Origin: Demequina silvatica
Lineage (GTDB): Bacteria > Actinomycetota > Actinomycetes > Actinomycetales > Demequinaceae
NCBI RefSeq assembly: GCF_000971215.1
Contig: NZ_BBMA01000011.1
Span: 1 to 64,000 of the forward strand
Length of the DNA: 64,000 nucleotides
Direction of reading: 5' to 3'
This document shows positions 42,794-51,296 of the stretch, piece by piece. The notes beneath the pieces are model-generated. The model searched no databases. It saw only the letters and a program-made list of their open reading frames with translations, and was not told the DNA's origin. A program made the translations under genes and the position numbers. How positions within the stretch are numbered: position 1 is the first letter of the stretch; each line of letters opens with the position of its first letter.

Positions 42794-44488
42794 ATGGACG
42801 AGCTGCTGCTGATCGGCGTGGTGGCGGTGGTCGCCATCGTCGCGGTGCACTCGATCGCGCCGCGGGTCGGGGTCGCGGCGCCGCTGCTGCTGGTGCTGCT
42901 CGGCGTGGGCGTGAGCTTCATCCCCGGCGTGCCGGAGATCGAGGTCGAGTCCGAGTTCATCCTCCTGGGCATCATCCCGCCGCTGCTGTACTCGGCCGCC
43001 GTGGCGCTGCCCGCGACCGAGTTCCGGCGCGACTTCCGGGCCATCAGCGGGCTGTCGATCGTGCTGGTGCTGGTGAGCGCGCTGCTCATGGGCCTGTTCT
43101 TCTCCGCCGTCATCCCGGGCATCGGGTTCGCGATGGGCGTCGCGCTGGGCGCGGTGGTGAGCCCCACCGACGCGGTCGCGGTGCAGATCATCCGCAAGAT
43201 GGGCGTCTCGCCACGGATCGTCACCGTGCTCGAGGCGGAGTCGATGTTCAACGACGCGACCGCCCTGGTCACCATGCGCACCGCCGTCGCGGCGGCCGGC
43301 GCCACCATGACCCTGGGCGAGGCGACGTGGGACTTCGCCTCCGCCGTGGTGATCGCGGTGCTGGTGGGCCTGGTGATGGGCGAGCTGAGCGTGCGGCTGC
43401 GCCGCCTGGTGCCCGGCGCCGCCAACTCCACCGCCATCTCCTTCGTCGCCCCGTTCGCCGCGGCCGTCCCCGCGGAGCTGCTGGGCGCCTCCGGGCTGGT
43501 GGCCGCGGTGGTGGCCGGCCTGGTGACGGGCTACCGTGCGCCGCTGTACCTGCGTCCCGCGGACCGCATCTCCGAACGCGCGAACTGGCGCACCGCCGAG
43601 CTCCTGCTCGAGGGCGTGGTGTTCCTGCTGCTCGGCCTCGAGGTCACCACCCTCATCGCGGACGTCGAGGAGACCCACGGATCCGTCTGGTTCGCGCTCG
43701 GGCTCGGGCTCGCGGCGCTGGGCCTGGTGCTGCTCATCCGCATCGCGTACGTCGCGCCCGTGGTGATGGCGGCCGCGCGCCGGGCACGGCGCGTGCGCGC
43801 GCGGCACGACCGGGTGTCGGGCCTCGCGGAGCGCGCGGAGGCGCATCCCGATCCCGCGCGCCGCGAGGCCGTCGCGCGCCGCGTCGAGCAGCACTCGGCG
43901 TACGCGGACTACCTGGAGAACCGCCCGCTGGGCTGGCGCGAGGGCGGCGTGCTGGTGTGGGCCGGCATGCGCGGCGCGATCACCGTCGCGGCCGCCCAGT
44001 CGCTGCCGGCGGACACGCCGCTGCGCTCGACGCTGGTGCTCATCGCGTTCGTGGTGGCGGTCGGCTCGCTGATGTCGCAGGGCTCGACGCTGCCGTGGGT
44101 GACCAAGCGTCTGGGGATCGCGGGGGAGTCCGTCCACGACGAGCGTGAGCGCACCGAGCTGCGCGCCCTCCTCGCCGGCGTCGCCGACACGTATCTCGCG
44201 GACGGCTCGCTGCGACCGCGTGAGGGCGGCGAGTACTCGCCGGCCGTGGTCGACGCGGTGCGGCGCGCGGTGGTGCACGCCCGCGCCGAGGACGAGGAGA
44301 CCATCGGTCACGGCGCCCAGTTCCTCGAGCTCAGGCTCGCGATCATCGAGGCGCAGCGCGAGCGGATCCTCGAGGTGCGCGGCATGGGGACGTTCGGGTC
44401 GGAGGCGCTCGGCGACGCGATGCGGATCATCGACGCCGAGCAGATCTCCCTCCAGCTGCGCGCCGAGCACCCCGACGGCGACGACTGA
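42794..44488 (+). CDS. CPA1-type Na+/H+ antiporter
   Basis: 564 residues with about twelve membrane segments. SPTDAVAVQIIRKMG near residue 122 and ESMFNDATALV near 150 contain the ion-binding acidic residues of NhaP/CPA1 exchangers, and MRGAITVAAAQSLP lies near 393. A hydrophilic C-terminal tail of about 130 residues may regulate it. GGGAGG precedes the ATG. It handles sodium and pH homeostasis. Confidence 0.9.
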   Translation: MDELLLIGVVAVVAIVAVHSIAPRVGVAAPLLLVLLGVGVSFIPGVPEIEVESEFILLGIIPPLLYSAAVALPATEFRRDFRAISGLSIVLVLVSALLMGLFFSAVIPGIGFAMGVALGAVVSPTDAVAVQIIRKMGVSPRIVTVLEAESMFNDATALVTMRTAVAAAGATMTLGEATWDFASAVVIAVLVGLVMGELSVRLRRLVPGAANSTAISFVAPFAAAVPAELLGASGLVAAVVAGLVTGYRAPLYLRPADRISERANWRTAELLLEGVVFLLLGLEVTTLIADVEETHGSVWFALGLGLAALGLVLLIRIAYVAPVVMAAARRARRVRARHDRVSGLAERAEAHPDPARREAVARRVEQHSAYADYLENRPLGWREGGVLVWAGMRGAITVAAAQSLPADTPLRSTLVLIAFVVAVGSLMSQGSTLPWVTKRLGIAGESVHDERERTELRALLAGVADTYLADGSLRPREGGEYSPAVVDAVRRAVVHARAEDEETIGHGAQFLELRLAIIEAQRERILEVRGMGTFGSEALGDAMRIIDAEQISLQLRAEHPDGDD

Positions 44489-44492
44489 CCTC

Positions 44493-45251
44493 CTAGAGGC
44501 CCACCTCCGCGACCACGTCGGTGGTGGGCTGGTCGGAGCCGCCCGCCGGCTCCTCGGTCACCGCGAACGCCGCGACGCCCTCCATGTCCATCTCCATGAG
44601 GGTCATGAAGCTGCCGTCCGGGTCGGGCATGAAGGTGGGCCCGGCGTGCTTGGAGCCGTCCTCCATCACCACCCACAGCTGGTACTCCATGCCGTCCTCG
44701 GGCTCGGGGCAGTCCTCGCCCATCGCGACCACGGACCCCATCTTGTCGCTCATCACCAGGTGCGCGGATCCCAGCCCCAGATCCATCGCGTGCGCATCCG
44801 GCGCGCTCGTGACCATCATCACGTCCTTCTCGAGCGCGCGCTGGTCCTCGCTGGTGGAGTCGCGCTGGCCCAGCAGCGTCGAGCCCGCGAGCCCGCCCAC
44901 GGCCAGCACCGCGGCCACGGCGGCCGCGACGGCCAGCCGCGGCCAGCCCCGCCGCTCGCGGGGGGACGATGCGCCGGTCACCTCCGCGCGCGGCGTCACC
45001 CGCGCATCGTCCCCCGCGACGGGAGGCAGCTGTGCCGTGCGTCCCACCTGGTCCATCACCCGCGCGCGCAGCGCGGCCGGCGGAGCGGTCGCCTCGGCGG
45101 CGCCGAGCGTGGCGGCGGCCTCGCGCAGCCCCACCAGCTCCGTGGCGCAGTCCTCGCAGGCGGCGAGGTGGGCGTCGAAGTCGGCACGCTCGTCGGGCGT
45201 GACGGCGTCGACGGCGTACGCGCCGATGAGGGAGTGGATGTTGTCATTCAT
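44493..45251 (-). CDS. rskA: Anti-sigma factor RskA-like
   Basis: 252 residues. An N-terminal zinc anti-sigma domain (H-x3-C-x2-C: HLAACEDCATEL near residue 29) is followed by one membrane helix (LAVAAAVAAVLAVGGLAG) and an external RskA domain (MEYQLWVVMEDGSKHAGPTF). That domain is strikingly Met-rich, about 13 Met in 95 residues. It restrains the sigma factor encoded upstream, whose stop it overlaps. Two genome words (44963, 45003) lie inverted within it. Confidence 0.92.
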   Translation of the reverse strand: MNDNIHSLIGAYAVDAVTPDERADFDAHLAACEDCATELVGLREAAATLGAAEATAPPAALRARVMDQVGRTAQLPPVAGDDARVTPRAEVTGASSPRERRGWPRLAVAAAVAAVLAVGGLAGSTLLGQRDSTSEDQRALEKDVMMVTSAPDAHAMDLGLGSAHLVMSDKMGSVVAMGEDCPEPEDGMEYQLWVVMEDGSKHAGPTFMPDPDGSFMTLMEMDMEGVAAFAVTEEPAGGSDQPTTDVVAEVGL

Positions 45252-45895
45252 CGCGTCCCCTCCCAGGTGTCGCGGAGCCGGATCATCGCGTCGCGGATCC
45301 GGGCCTTGGCGGTGCCCAGCGGGATCCCGAGGGACTCCGCGAGCTGTCGGTTGGTGTAGCCCTTGTAGTACGTGAGCTCGAGCGCCTCGCGCTGGAGCGG
45401 GGTGAGCGCGGCGAGGCCCTTGCGGACCCGCGCGGCGCGCCACTGCGCGTCGATCGCTTCGACCACCTGCTCGGGGTGGTCGGCCTGCTCGGCCGCGGCG
45501 ACGGCGTGCCGGGGGCCGTGGGTGAGGAGCCGGTCCGCGTGCGACTGCTCGGAGCGCACGCGGTCCACGGCGCGGCGGTGCGCGATGGTGAGCACGAACG
45601 ACCGCGCCGAGCCCTGCTCCGGCCGGAACCGCGCCGCGACCCGCCACACCTCCACGAGCGCCTCCTGGGCCACGTCCTCGGCCAGCTGGGGATCACGGAC
45701 GATGCGCAGGGCCAGCCCGTGCACCGCGCCGGCCAGGGCGTCGTAGACCTCCTCGAAGGCGGCCTGGTCGCCGCGGCCGGTGCGGATGAGCAGGTCCCCG
45801 AGCGGGTCGCCGTCGCGCCGCTGCTCGGGGTCGCCCCCCGGCACCGCGCTCAGCCGCCCGTCCGCGCTCACCTGGCCCTCCGCATCGTCCGTCAC
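45248..45895 (-). CDS. sigK: ECF sigma factor SigK-like
   Basis: 215 residues. Region 2 is HGLALRIVRDPQLAEDVAQE with EVWRVAARF and SFVLTIAHRRAVDRVRSE; region 4 is LTPLQREALELTYYKGYTNR with QLAESLGIPLGTAKARIRD. It sits 7 nt after the Met-rich lipoprotein gene and overlaps rskA. Two upstream sites fit the mycobacterial SigK promoter pattern, so it probably controls this locus and itself. Confidence 0.92.
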   Translation of the reverse strand: MTDDAEGQVSADGRLSAVPGGDPEQRRDGDPLGDLLIRTGRGDQAAFEEVYDALAGAVHGLALRIVRDPQLAEDVAQEALVEVWRVAARFRPEQGSARSFVLTIAHRRAVDRVRSEQSHADRLLTHGPRHAVAAAEQADHPEQVVEAIDAQWRAARVRKGLAALTPLQREALELTYYKGYTNRQLAESLGIPLGTAKARIRDAMIRLRDTWEGTR

Positions 45896-45902
45896 GAGGG
45901 TG

Positions 45903-46187
45903 TCAGCCCTCGTCCTCCATCATCTCGTCGTCCTCCGACATCATCGTGTCGGGGCTGGGGGACTCGCTCATCATCGAGTCGTCGTCCTTCTCCATGGAGT
46001 CCTCGTCCTCCATCATCTCGTCGTCCTCCATCATCGACTCCGACTCCATGGGGGTGGACTCCATGGTCTCCTCCATCATCGTGTCGTCCGACGAGGTCGA
46101 CGCCGGCTCGGTGTCGCCGCAGGCCGCCAGCGCGGTGCCGGCGAGCAGGATGAGGCCCGGAACGGCGAGCGTGCGCATTCGGTACAT
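45903..46187 (-). CDS. Met-rich acidic lipoprotein
   Basis: 94 residues, strong GGGAGG site. A lipoprotein signal peptide (LAVPGLILLAGTALAAC, lipobox LAAC, Cys23) leads to a mature part of about 70 residues. That part is almost only Met, Asp, Glu, Ser and Thr, with about 15 Met and six MM pairs in repeats such as MMEDEDSMEKDD. It is disordered and surface-anchored. Met clusters bind Cu(I) or scavenge oxidants. It takes the place that MPT83-type proteins have in the mycobacterial SigK/DipZ regulon. Confidence 0.85.
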   Translation of the reverse strand: MYRMRTLAVPGLILLAGTALAACGDTEPASTSSDDTMMEETMESTPMESESMMEDDEMMEDEDSMEKDDDSMMSESPSPDTMMSEDDEMMEDEG

Positions 46188-46234
46188 GATTCCTCCCTGT
46201 GCCGGGCTGGTGTTGGGGGTGCCCGACGGCTGGT

Positions 46235-46261
46235 GTTCGGGGCGGTGGGGGCGCCGGATGG
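46235..46261 (-). promoter_or_regulatory. SigK-type promoter of the lipoprotein-sigK-rskA operon
   Basis: On the minus strand CCATCC (46261-46256) is followed after 15 nt by CCGAAC (46240-46235). This resembles the reported mycobacterial SigK promoter (CCATCC/CCGAAT-type). The lipoprotein ATG is about 48 nt downstream. The same arrangement with the same spacing lies before dipZ. Confidence 0.65.
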
Positions 46262-46283
46262 GTGGGACGGGCGCCGCCTTCGC

Positions 46284-47984
46284 TCACCCGAAGGTGAAGG
46301 CGTACGCCTCGACGCCCTCGGAGAGCTCGAGGTGCATGACGTCCGTGGTGGGCTCGCCCTCGTACAGGTCGTAGAGGTCCGGCGTGCCCGACACCTCGAC
46401 CACCTCGCGGTAGCCCGGATCGCCCTCGAGGGTCACGGTGACCGTGCCCGATCCGGCGAGGACCAGGTGCACGTCCGCCGCGTAGAACGGGATGGCGAGC
46501 GCCGCGCCGGGGCCCGCGGTCATGGCCTCATCCCCGACGGTCCAGGTTCCCGACAGCGACACCTCGCCGTCCTCGGACGGCGCGGGTCCGGACCCGAAGT
46601 CGTGGGCCTCGTCGCGGGGGTAGTCGCCGTTGGCCTTGGGGTAGCCGCGGTCGTAGCCCAGATACGTCTCGGGCGTGCGCCCGGACGTGTGGTTGCCGGG
46701 ATCCGCGTCGACCACGGCCTGCGGCGGGGTGTCGAGCAGCTGCTGGATCAGCTCCTCGGTCTCCGCGTAGGCGCCCTCGCCGTAGTGGACCTGGCGCACG
46801 GTGCCGTTCTGGTCGATCAGGTAGTGCGCAGGCCAGAAGCGCTGGTCCCACTCGCGCCACGTCTCGTACTCGTTGTCGATCGCGATCGGATACCCGATCC
46901 CGTACCGCTCCGCGGCTGCCGCGACGTTCGCCTCCACCTTCTCGAACGCGAACTCGGGGGTGTGGACGCCGATGATCGTGAGGCCGTCGTCGCGGTACCG
47001 CTCGTCCCAGGCTGTCAGGTACGGGAACGTGCGCTGGCAGTTGATGCAGCTGTACGTCCAGAAGTCGATGAGGACCACCTGTCCGCGCAGCTCGTCCACC
47101 GACAGCGCCTCACCGCCCTCCGTGTTGAGCCACGCCTGGATGCCGAGGAGGTCGCGCGCGTCGCCGCAGTCGTGCAGGGCCGTCGAGGCGTCCGCGCACT
47201 CGTCGAAGGTGAGCCGGTCGCCCGAGGCGACCGCCGCATCGTCCCCCTCGCGACCCGCGAGCGTGTCGAGCTCGTCGCGCACGGAGTCGTTGTCCTCGAT
47301 CGTGTTCTGGATGCCGGCGAGGAAGCCGGGCACCGCGCGCTGGAGCGGCTCGGCGACGTTGGTCGCGATCACGAGCGCCGTCGCGAGCAGCACGCCGCCC
47401 GAGATCGCGCGGATCAGCTGCAGGCGCTCGCGGACCGCCTTGATGCGCGAGAAGATCGCCTGCCCCGCGAACCCGAATACCAGCAGAGGGATCGCGATGC
47501 CGGCGCTGAACGCCAGCGTCAGCGCGACCAGCCCCCAGCTCACCCCGTTGGTCGCGGCGAGCACCGTGATGGACGCGAGGATCGGGCCGGCGCACGGCAC
47601 GAACACCAGGCCCAGCGCGAGCCCCATCACGAACCCGTTGCCGCCGCGGTCCATCCTGGCGGGGCGCACGCGCTCGAAGGGCCGCTGCAGGAGCTCGCCG
47701 AGGCGGGGGATCATCAGCCCCAGGCCCACGACGGCGAGGACCACGATCCCGGTCCAGCGGAGCAGGTCGTCGGGCAGACCCAGGCTTGCCAGCAGGATCC
47801 CGCCGAGCAGCGTGAACACCGCGAAGCTGGTGACCAGGCCCGCGACCACCACCAGCGGCCGCCGCCGGTTCGCGGCGCCGTCCTGGATCGACGAGCTGAG
47901 GATCGCGGGCAGCACCGGGAGGACGCACGGGCTGATCGCGGTGATGATGCCGGAGACCAGTCCGACGACGATGAGCGTGATCAT
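46284..47984 (-). CDS. dipZ: DipZ-like: CcdA membrane domain fused to thioredoxin-like domain
   Basis: 566 residues. An N-terminal CcdA/DsbD-type membrane domain with paired Cys (AISPCVLPVLPAIL near 20 and FVPCAGPILASI near 135) leads to an external TlpA/AhpC-like thioredoxin domain with WTYSCINCQRTFPYL near 303. A C-terminal beta domain follows. It moves reducing power outward for repair of envelope proteins. An open frame continues upstream, but the ATG at 47984 fits the family start. The SigK -10 ends 6 nt before it, so translation is probably leaderless. Confidence 0.9.
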   Translation of the reverse strand: MITLIVVGLVSGIITAISPCVLPVLPAILSSSIQDGAANRRRPLVVVAGLVTSFAVFTLLGGILLASLGLPDDLLRWTGIVVLAVVGLGLMIPRLGELLQRPFERVRPARMDRGGNGFVMGLALGLVFVPCAGPILASITVLAATNGVSWGLVALTLAFSAGIAIPLLVFGFAGQAIFSRIKAVRERLQLIRAISGGVLLATALVIATNVAEPLQRAVPGFLAGIQNTIEDNDSVRDELDTLAGREGDDAAVASGDRLTFDECADASTALHDCGDARDLLGIQAWLNTEGGEALSVDELRGQVVLIDFWTYSCINCQRTFPYLTAWDERYRDDGLTIIGVHTPEFAFEKVEANVAAAAERYGIGYPIAIDNEYETWREWDQRFWPAHYLIDQNGTVRQVHYGEGAYAETEELIQQLLDTPPQAVVDADPGNHTSGRTPETYLGYDRGYPKANGDYPRDEAHDFGSGPAPSEDGEVSLSGTWTVGDEAMTAGPGAALAIPFYAADVHLVLAGSGTVTVTLEGDPGYREVVEVSGTPDLYDLYEGEPTTDVMHLELSEGVEAYAFTFG

Positions 47985-47991
47985 GCCGGGC

Positions 47992-48018
47992 GTTCGGAGC
48001 GACGATGCGCGGGGATGG
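47992..48018 (-). promoter_or_regulatory. SigK-type promoter of dipZ
   Basis: On the minus strand CCATCC (48018-48013), a 15-nt spacer, then CCGAAC (47997-47992), immediately before the dipZ start. It is identical in both boxes and spacing to the site at 46235-46261. The spacer contains a near-copy of the GGACGATGCG word. Confidence 0.65.
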
Positions 48019-48065
48019 GGCGCGCTGCCGCGCCCGGGGCGGTTTGTGCCGCCTAACCTGGGCAC

Positions 48066-48896
48066 ATGACCGTCGCATTCGTGCTCGGAGGTGGGGGCGT
48101 CCGGGGCGCCACCGAGGTGGGGATGCTGCGCGCGCTCCTCGAGGCGGGCGTGGTCCCGCAGCTGGTGGTGGGGACGTCGATCGGCGCGATCAACGGCGCC
48201 GCCGTGGCGCAGGACCCGCACCTCGACGTGGTCGACCGGCTCGAGCAGACGTGGGCGTCGCCCACCGCGGGCGCGATCTACGGCGAGTCGCTGTACCGGC
48301 AGCTGCGTCGCCTCGCGAAGCACAAGACCCACCTGAACAACCCGGAGGCGCTGCGCGGGCTGGTCGCCGGGGTCATTGGCGCGGACACCCGCTTCGAGGA
48401 TCTCGCGGTGCCGCTGGCCGTGTGTGCGGCGTCGATCGAGCGGGCCTCCGAGCATTGGTTCGACACCGGCTCCGTGGTGGACGCGGTGATGGCGTCCGCA
48501 TCGGTGCCGGCCGCGCTCCCGCCCACGGTGATCGACGGCGAGCACTTCGTCGACGGAGGGATCGTCAACTCCATCCCCGTCGGGGAGGCCGTCGCGCGCG
48601 GCGCCACCACCGTCTACGTGCTCCAGGTGGGACGCATCGAGGAGCCGCTCGGGCCGCCCCGCAAGCCCGCCGACGTCGCCCGCATCGCCTTCGAGATCTC
48701 GCGCCGCCATCGCTTCCAACGCGAACGCGCCGCGGTGCCCGACCACGTCCAGCTGCACGTGCTGCCCTACGGCGGGCAGCAGCCCGGCGACGAGCGCCTG
48801 GGCGCTTACCGCAGGCTCGACCGCACCCACGCGCGCATCGAGGCCGCGCGCGCCGCGACCGCCGACTACCTGGCCGGCCACCGGGCGGGCGCGTGA
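48066..48896 (+). CDS. Patatin-like phospholipase
   Basis: 276 residues. The oxyanion loop is LGGGGVRGATEVGML, the nucleophile motif GTSIGAINGAAV (G-x-S-x-G) lies near residue 38, and the catalytic Asp is in FVDGGIVNSIP near 163. It hydrolyses acyl esters of lipids. TAACCT (48054-48059) ends 6 nt before the ATG, suggesting a leaderless transcript divergent from dipZ. Its stop overlaps the next gene, an acyltransferase. Confidence 0.92.
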   Translation: MTVAFVLGGGGVRGATEVGMLRALLEAGVVPQLVVGTSIGAINGAAVAQDPHLDVVDRLEQTWASPTAGAIYGESLYRQLRRLAKHKTHLNNPEALRGLVAGVIGADTRFEDLAVPLAVCAASIERASEHWFDTGSVVDAVMASASVPAALPPTVIDGEHFVDGGIVNSIPVGEAVARGATTVYVLQVGRIEEPLGPPRKPADVARIAFEISRRHRFQRERAAVPDHVQLHVLPYGGQQPGDERLGAYRRLDRTHARIEAARAATADYLAGHRAGA

Positions 48897-50104
48897 ACGG
48901 CGGTCCGCCGGCCGGCGCATCGTCCCCGGGCGTCTCCTCGACGGGTGCCAAGCCGCGCCGGCGCACCCACTGGTGGCGCCTGCCCCCGCGCTGGGTGCGG
49001 AGGCTGGTGCTGGCGCCCGCGATCGTGCTGGTCGCGTTCGTGTGGCTGCCGGTGGCGGCGTGGTTCGTGGTGTTCGTGGCGGCGGTGGTGAGTTTCGCGC
49101 TGCCCGGGAAGCTGCGCCTCACCCGGGTGGTGTGGCTCGCCGGCTTCTACCTGTTGTGGGACGCGGCATGCGTGATCGCGCTGGGCGCGCTGTGGGTGTG
49201 GCACGGGTTCGGGACGCGGGTGCGGGGCGAGCGGTCGCAGCGTAACCACATCGCGCTCGCGCGGACGATGTTGCGGTTCCTGTTCTCCCAGGTCAAGTGG
49301 ACGTTGCGGCTCGAGATCGATCTCGAGGACGCGGACCTCGACGCGATCGCGCCGGGGCGACCGCTGATCGTGGTGTGCCGGCACGCGGGGCCGGGGGACT
49401 CGTTCATCATCGTGGACGCGCTGCTCAACCAGTTCGGGCGTGCGCCCGCGATCGTGCTCAAGGACACGCTGCAGTGGGACCCCGCGATCGACATCCTGCT
49501 CCACCGGATCCCGTCGCAGTTCCTCACCCCTCGCCGCCACCGCGCGGTCGGGGCGCCCGGCGGGACCGAGGCGATCGCGGCGCTCGCGGGCGAGCTGGGC
49601 GAGGACGGCGCCCTGCTGATCTTCCCCGAGGGCGCGAACGCGACGCCCAAGCGTCGGGAGCGACGCATCCAGGCGCTGCGCGACCAGGGCCACCCCGACC
49701 TCGCCGCGCGAGCGGAGGCGATGCCGCACGTCATGCCGCCGCATCCCGGCGGAGTGCTGGCGGCGATGGACGCGCGGCCCGACGCGGCGGTGGTGATCGT
49801 GGGGCACACGGGGCTGGAGAGGCTCTCGACCGTCGCGGACGTGTGGCGGGAGCTGCCGGTGGACAAGCGGATCGTGCTCAAGGGCTGGACCGCGGCGGAT
49901 GCTGGGGCGGCTGGGCTGGCTGGTGTGCCCGGTGTGCCCGGTGTGCCCGGTGTGCCGGCCGTGCCCGAAGGGCGCGAGGCCCGCGAGGAGTGGCTGTACT
50001 CGTGGTGGGAGACGGTCGACGCGTGGATCGACGCGCACCAGCCCGAGGTGTCCGGCGCGGCGGTCGCGCGCGAGGCGTACGGGGCCCGGCGGCGCGCCGG
50101 GTAG
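48893..50104 (+). CDS. PlsC-like 1-acylglycerol-3-phosphate acyltransferase
   Basis: 403 residues from a GTG overlapping the patatin stop. Three or so membrane helices lie at residues 35-110. The acyltransferase motifs are CRHAGPGDSFII (H-x4-D) near 162 and IFPEGANAT near 244. Coupling with the patatin suggests lipid remodelling. Near the C-terminus lies GVPGVPGVPGVPAVP, encoded by a 9-bp minisatellite. A genome word near the start encodes GASSPG. Confidence 0.87.
   Translation: MNGGPPAGASSPGVSSTGAKPRRRTHWWRLPPRWVRRLVLAPAIVLVAFVWLPVAAWFVVFVAAVVSFALPGKLRLTRVVWLAGFYLLWDAACVIALGALWVWHGFGTRVRGERSQRNHIALARTMLRFLFSQVKWTLRLEIDLEDADLDAIAPGRPLIVVCRHAGPGDSFIIVDALLNQFGRAPAIVLKDTLQWDPAIDILLHRIPSQFLTPRRHRAVGAPGGTEAIAALAGELGEDGALLIFPEGANATPKRRERRIQALRDQGHPDLAARAEAMPHVMPPHPGGVLAAMDARPDAAVVIVGHTGLERLSTVADVWRELPVDKRIVLKGWTAADAGAAGLAGVPGVPGVPGVPAVPEGREAREEWLYSWWETVDAWIDAHQPEVSGAAVAREAYGARRRAG
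49922..49957 (+). repeat. 9-bp minisatellite in the acyltransferase gene
   Basis: GGTGTGCCC is repeated about four times in tandem and encodes Gly-Val-Pro units. Copy number could vary in frame without breaking the gene. Confidence 0.8.
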
Positions 50105-50113
50105 CCTGGCAGG

Positions 50114-50590
50114 ATGTCGTCACCTGCCCGCGGGCGCCTTCTTGGCCTCGGACTCGTCGCATTGCAGGGGCTGCTGTTCCTCGCGGTCGGCCTGACCGCG
50201 CTGCTCCCGGGACCGGGCCTGGACGGCTCGCTGTGGCTGGGGAGCACCCTGGTGCTGCTGGGGCTGCTCGGCATGTTCTGGTCCGGAAAGGACCTGGGCC
50301 GCGCGCTCACGCCGATGCCGACTCCCAACGGGGCGGGGCTCGCCGCGGGCGGCATCTACGGATACGCGCGGCACCCGATGTACACGGCGATCGTGGTGGT
50401 GGCGCTCGGCCTCGCGGTGGGATCCGGAAAGCTGTGGACGCTGGTGCTGTGCGTGGTGCTGGCCGTGTTCTTCGACGTGAAGACGCGCGTGGAGGAGCGG
50501 TTCCTGGTGGACGCGTATCCCGGGTACGCGGATTACGCGGCGCGGACGGGGAAGTTCGTGCCCGGGATCGGCAAGCGGCGGGCCTCGTAG
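50114..50590 (+). CDS. Isoprenylcysteine methyltransferase-like membrane protein
   Basis: 158 residues, about four membrane helices. The C-terminal part has the ICMT/PEMT fingerprint: GGIYGYARHPMYTAIVVVAL near residue 78 (S-adenosylmethionine site R-H-P) and RVEERFLVDAYPGYADYAAR near 122. It methylates an unknown lipid or isoprenoid substrate. TAGCCT (50102-50107) ends 6 nt before the ATG, which suggests a leaderless mRNA. Confidence 0.85.
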   Translation: MSSPARGRLLGLGLVALQGLLFLAVGLTALLPGPGLDGSLWLGSTLVLLGLLGMFWSGKDLGRALTPMPTPNGAGLAAGGIYGYARHPMYTAIVVVALGLAVGSGKLWTLVLCVVLAVFFDVKTRVEERFLVDAYPGYADYAARTGKFVPGIGKRRAS

Positions 50591-50669
50591 GGCGCTCGCT
50601 GGCGGGGGCTTTTCCACTGCTCTCGCGCTCGCCCTTCTGCCAGGGCGTTTCGTCCGTTATCTTCGGTTC

Positions 50670-51296
50670 ATGCGGTGCATCCAAGGGGGGCGGGTGGCGC
50701 GCGGGGCGCTCGTGACGGTGATCGGCGCTGTCCTGTGCGGGCTGGTCGCCGGGTGCACGGCGGACGCTGAGCCGATCGTGACCGACTCGCCGACCGTGGT
50801 CGCGGTGGAGTCGCCCTCGCCTTCCTCCACACCTTCGCCCACGCCGACTGCGCTCTCCGACGACGAACTGCTCGCGATGTTGCCCGAGGGGGCGGACCGT
50901 ACCGACGCGATCGGCGCCATGGTGACAGCGGCGTTCTTCCTCGAGCAGTACGCGCCGATGTTCCAGACTGGGGACACGCGGGTCTGGGAGGCATTGTCGG
51001 CTGAGGGGTGCGAGTACTGCGAGAACGCTTTGGCGAACGCGGTTCAGATTCGGGACGAAGGGTGGACCTTCGAGGGCGGCGAGATCGTCGTTGTCGACCG
51101 GTCGCTTCAGGGGAACCTCGAGAGCCGTGAGCAGGCTGTTGTGAGCATGGATGGCGTGGTGCGCTCGTCCAGCCTTGTGAGTCCCGACGGCAAGAGCCAG
51201 CCCACCGAGCCGCGACGGGAACTGACGTTCGGACTTGTGTTGGTGCTGGGCGATGGCGGGTGGCGTGTATCCGAGGTAGTGGTGCGGGATGCATAG
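50670..51296 (+). CDS. DUF6318-family lipoprotein
   Basis: 208 residues. Signal peptide with lipobox LVAGC (Cys29), then a Ser/Pro/Thr linker (SPSPSSTPSPTPT) and a DUF6318-type domain starting LSDDELLAMLPEGADRTDAI. It includes a CEYCENAL Cys pair near 115. Anchored outside the membrane; function unknown. The stop overlaps the next gene by 8 nt. Confidence 0.82.
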   Translation: MRCIQGGRVARGALVTVIGAVLCGLVAGCTADAEPIVTDSPTVVAVESPSPSSTPSPTPTALSDDELLAMLPEGADRTDAIGAMVTAAFFLEQYAPMFQTGDTRVWEALSAEGCEYCENALANAVQIRDEGWTFEGGEIVVVDRSLQGNLESREQAVVSMDGVVRSSSLVSPDGKSQPTEPRRELTFGLVLVLGDGGWRVSEVVVRDA

